The notes under the pieces are model-generated. The model had not been told where the DNA came from and ran no database searches. It saw only the letters and a list, made by a program, of their open reading frames with translations. DNA of 64,000 nucleotides from Cristatella mucedo. Taxonomy: Eukaryota > Bryozoa > Phylactolaemata > Cristatellidae. Below are positions 62,953 to 64,000 of the stretch, piece after piece. How positions within the stretch are numbered: position 1 is the stretch's first letter; each line of letters begins with the position of its first letter. The stretch is taken from the NCBI GenBank assembly GCA_009760855.2, contig WPIO01000014.1, forward strand, positions 2,595,501-2,659,500, written 5' to 3'. The translations under genes and the position numbers were made by a program.

Positions 62953-64000
62953 CTGAAAAGTATAACCACAGCTAAGTAAATAATATAATTCATTTATATA
63001 GCATTATAAGTAAACTCTTTTGTGCTGCTGCCAAGGGAGAGGGATCGGGACAATAAAGCGAACTCTCGAGAGCATGGCCCTCGATGAGTGCTGTTTCCGA
63101 GTTGAGCATGCAGGCATCCGATATATTACAAGACTGAACAACGAATTTCCTACAGAGAAATAAAAATCTATGTACACGGGACATGCAATATCTTAAAAGC
63201 AATACATCTTCTTAATCCTTGCGACTTTAACGCATTAACATGACCGAATGTAAACCATTAAACAGACGGGACCGAAAGAACGATAACTAGCTTTATCAAA
63301 AGGAGTACACTAAGAGTGGTTACACTGAAGGCTAGACTCAGCCACTCGGGGCAATAATTGTTTGCCAGTACACTCAAAACCTTTGACAGTGACAGGGGAA
63401 CAGATGGCAATGAGACATGCCTCATCAACGTTTACTTCCGAGGGTCCCTACTGCACCAGTTAGAGATCACACATCCAGATCCGGGAGAGCTTGCAAAGGA
63501 TTGGGGTAGTTGAGTCAAGTAAACTTCATGGGCTAGCAGTATTAGTGCTCAGGCTCAAAGTCCAGCTCAGGTTTGTGCGAATGTCACTGACTTGTTTGCA
63601 CCAAAGTATATCAATGGTTGGCAGGCACAGCTACTGACAACGCATACCTCTCCATATTGAAAATGCATACTACAGGTTGGTAAAAGGATTATTTTGTACT
63701 ACCTGTTAGGAAGTAGCACCAGTTAACTAAAGAATGGTGAAAAGAAGAATAGGCGAACCGTTATGCACGCTGGGATAACTATTCTCGCGTTCCAAGCAAG
63801 ATCGTTTACTCTATGCTGGATGCTAAGGAGGGTGGCTGTGGCATTGCTTGTGCAATATGTCAGCACATATGGATAAGCTAGTCACGAAACACAGGCGGCA
63901 TGGTATCAAATTCCAGCAGTGATCTTGGAATTCGCGCAGGCTATTCTGGCAGAAACAGGGCTTTCAAAAACAAACTGAATCTTTCTACCTCGAGAGGCAC
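62953..64000. other. Right edge, REEP intron or 5' region
   Basis: The REEP reading phase requires at least one more upstream exon. I searched the minus strand here for the family N-terminus and found none, so this is probably intron. No recognised repeat. Confidence 0.5.

Noticed and set aside
62990-63202. Minus-strand 70-codon frame as the REEP N-terminal exon
   Set aside because: It lacks the family N-terminal motif and a donor in the right phase.

Overview
This is a stretch of animal (metazoan) nuclear genome. Three host genes can be assembled exon by exon from the raw sequence with consistent splice sites and reading phase. They are interrupted by many copies of two CR1/L2-type LINE families, tRNA-derived SINEs, two non-autonomous DNA transposons and long dinucleotide microsatellites. 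Large repeat-filled introns, a ciliary/tubulin gene and the repeat types all point to an animal. The order GALT - LRRC49 - REEP is not the human order, so an invertebrate or other non-mammalian lineage is likely, but the species cannot be fixed from the sequence alone.

Layout. Positions 1-3626 are intergenic and repeat-rich. GALT (galactose-1-phosphate uridylyltransferase) lies on the minus strand from 17021 (ATG) down to 3627 (stop), with nine coding exons and 360 codons. Positions 17022-24510 hold a CpG-dense stretch upstream of GALT, SINEs, a CAG/CTG tract and possibly unresolved 5' exons of the next gene. LRRC49, a subunit of the tubulin polyglutamylase complex, lies on the plus strand from 24513 to 59884, with fifteen coding exons whose lengths sum to exactly 711 codons. 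A REEP5/6-type ER membrane-shaping gene lies on the minus strand. Its last four coding exons span 62952 to 60798 and its first exon or exons were not found, so they probably lie beyond the window. LRRC49 and REEP converge tail to tail about 0.9 kb apart.

The three genes are not obviously one pathway: GALT is cytosolic Leloir-pathway metabolism, LRRC49 acts on microtubules, and REEP shapes tubular ER. I therefore do not infer a functional cluster. No new gene system was found. The most interesting biology is in the repeats. A 1.3-1.4 kb inverted repeat (LINE plus a shared 0.47 kb flank) brackets LRRC49 exons 3-4. A SINE family shares its 3' end, including a small hairpin, with the resident LINE. 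A 666-bp foldback-like DNA element has 9-bp target duplications. An 819-bp mariner-like element sits exactly inside a LINE, with the empty site visible in sister copies. LRRC49 also has a GC-AG intron, with a competing GT donor 4 nt downstream that would truncate the protein.

LINE-A, LINE-B, SINE-1 and SINE-2 are my own labels for repeat families seen in this window. They are not database names.
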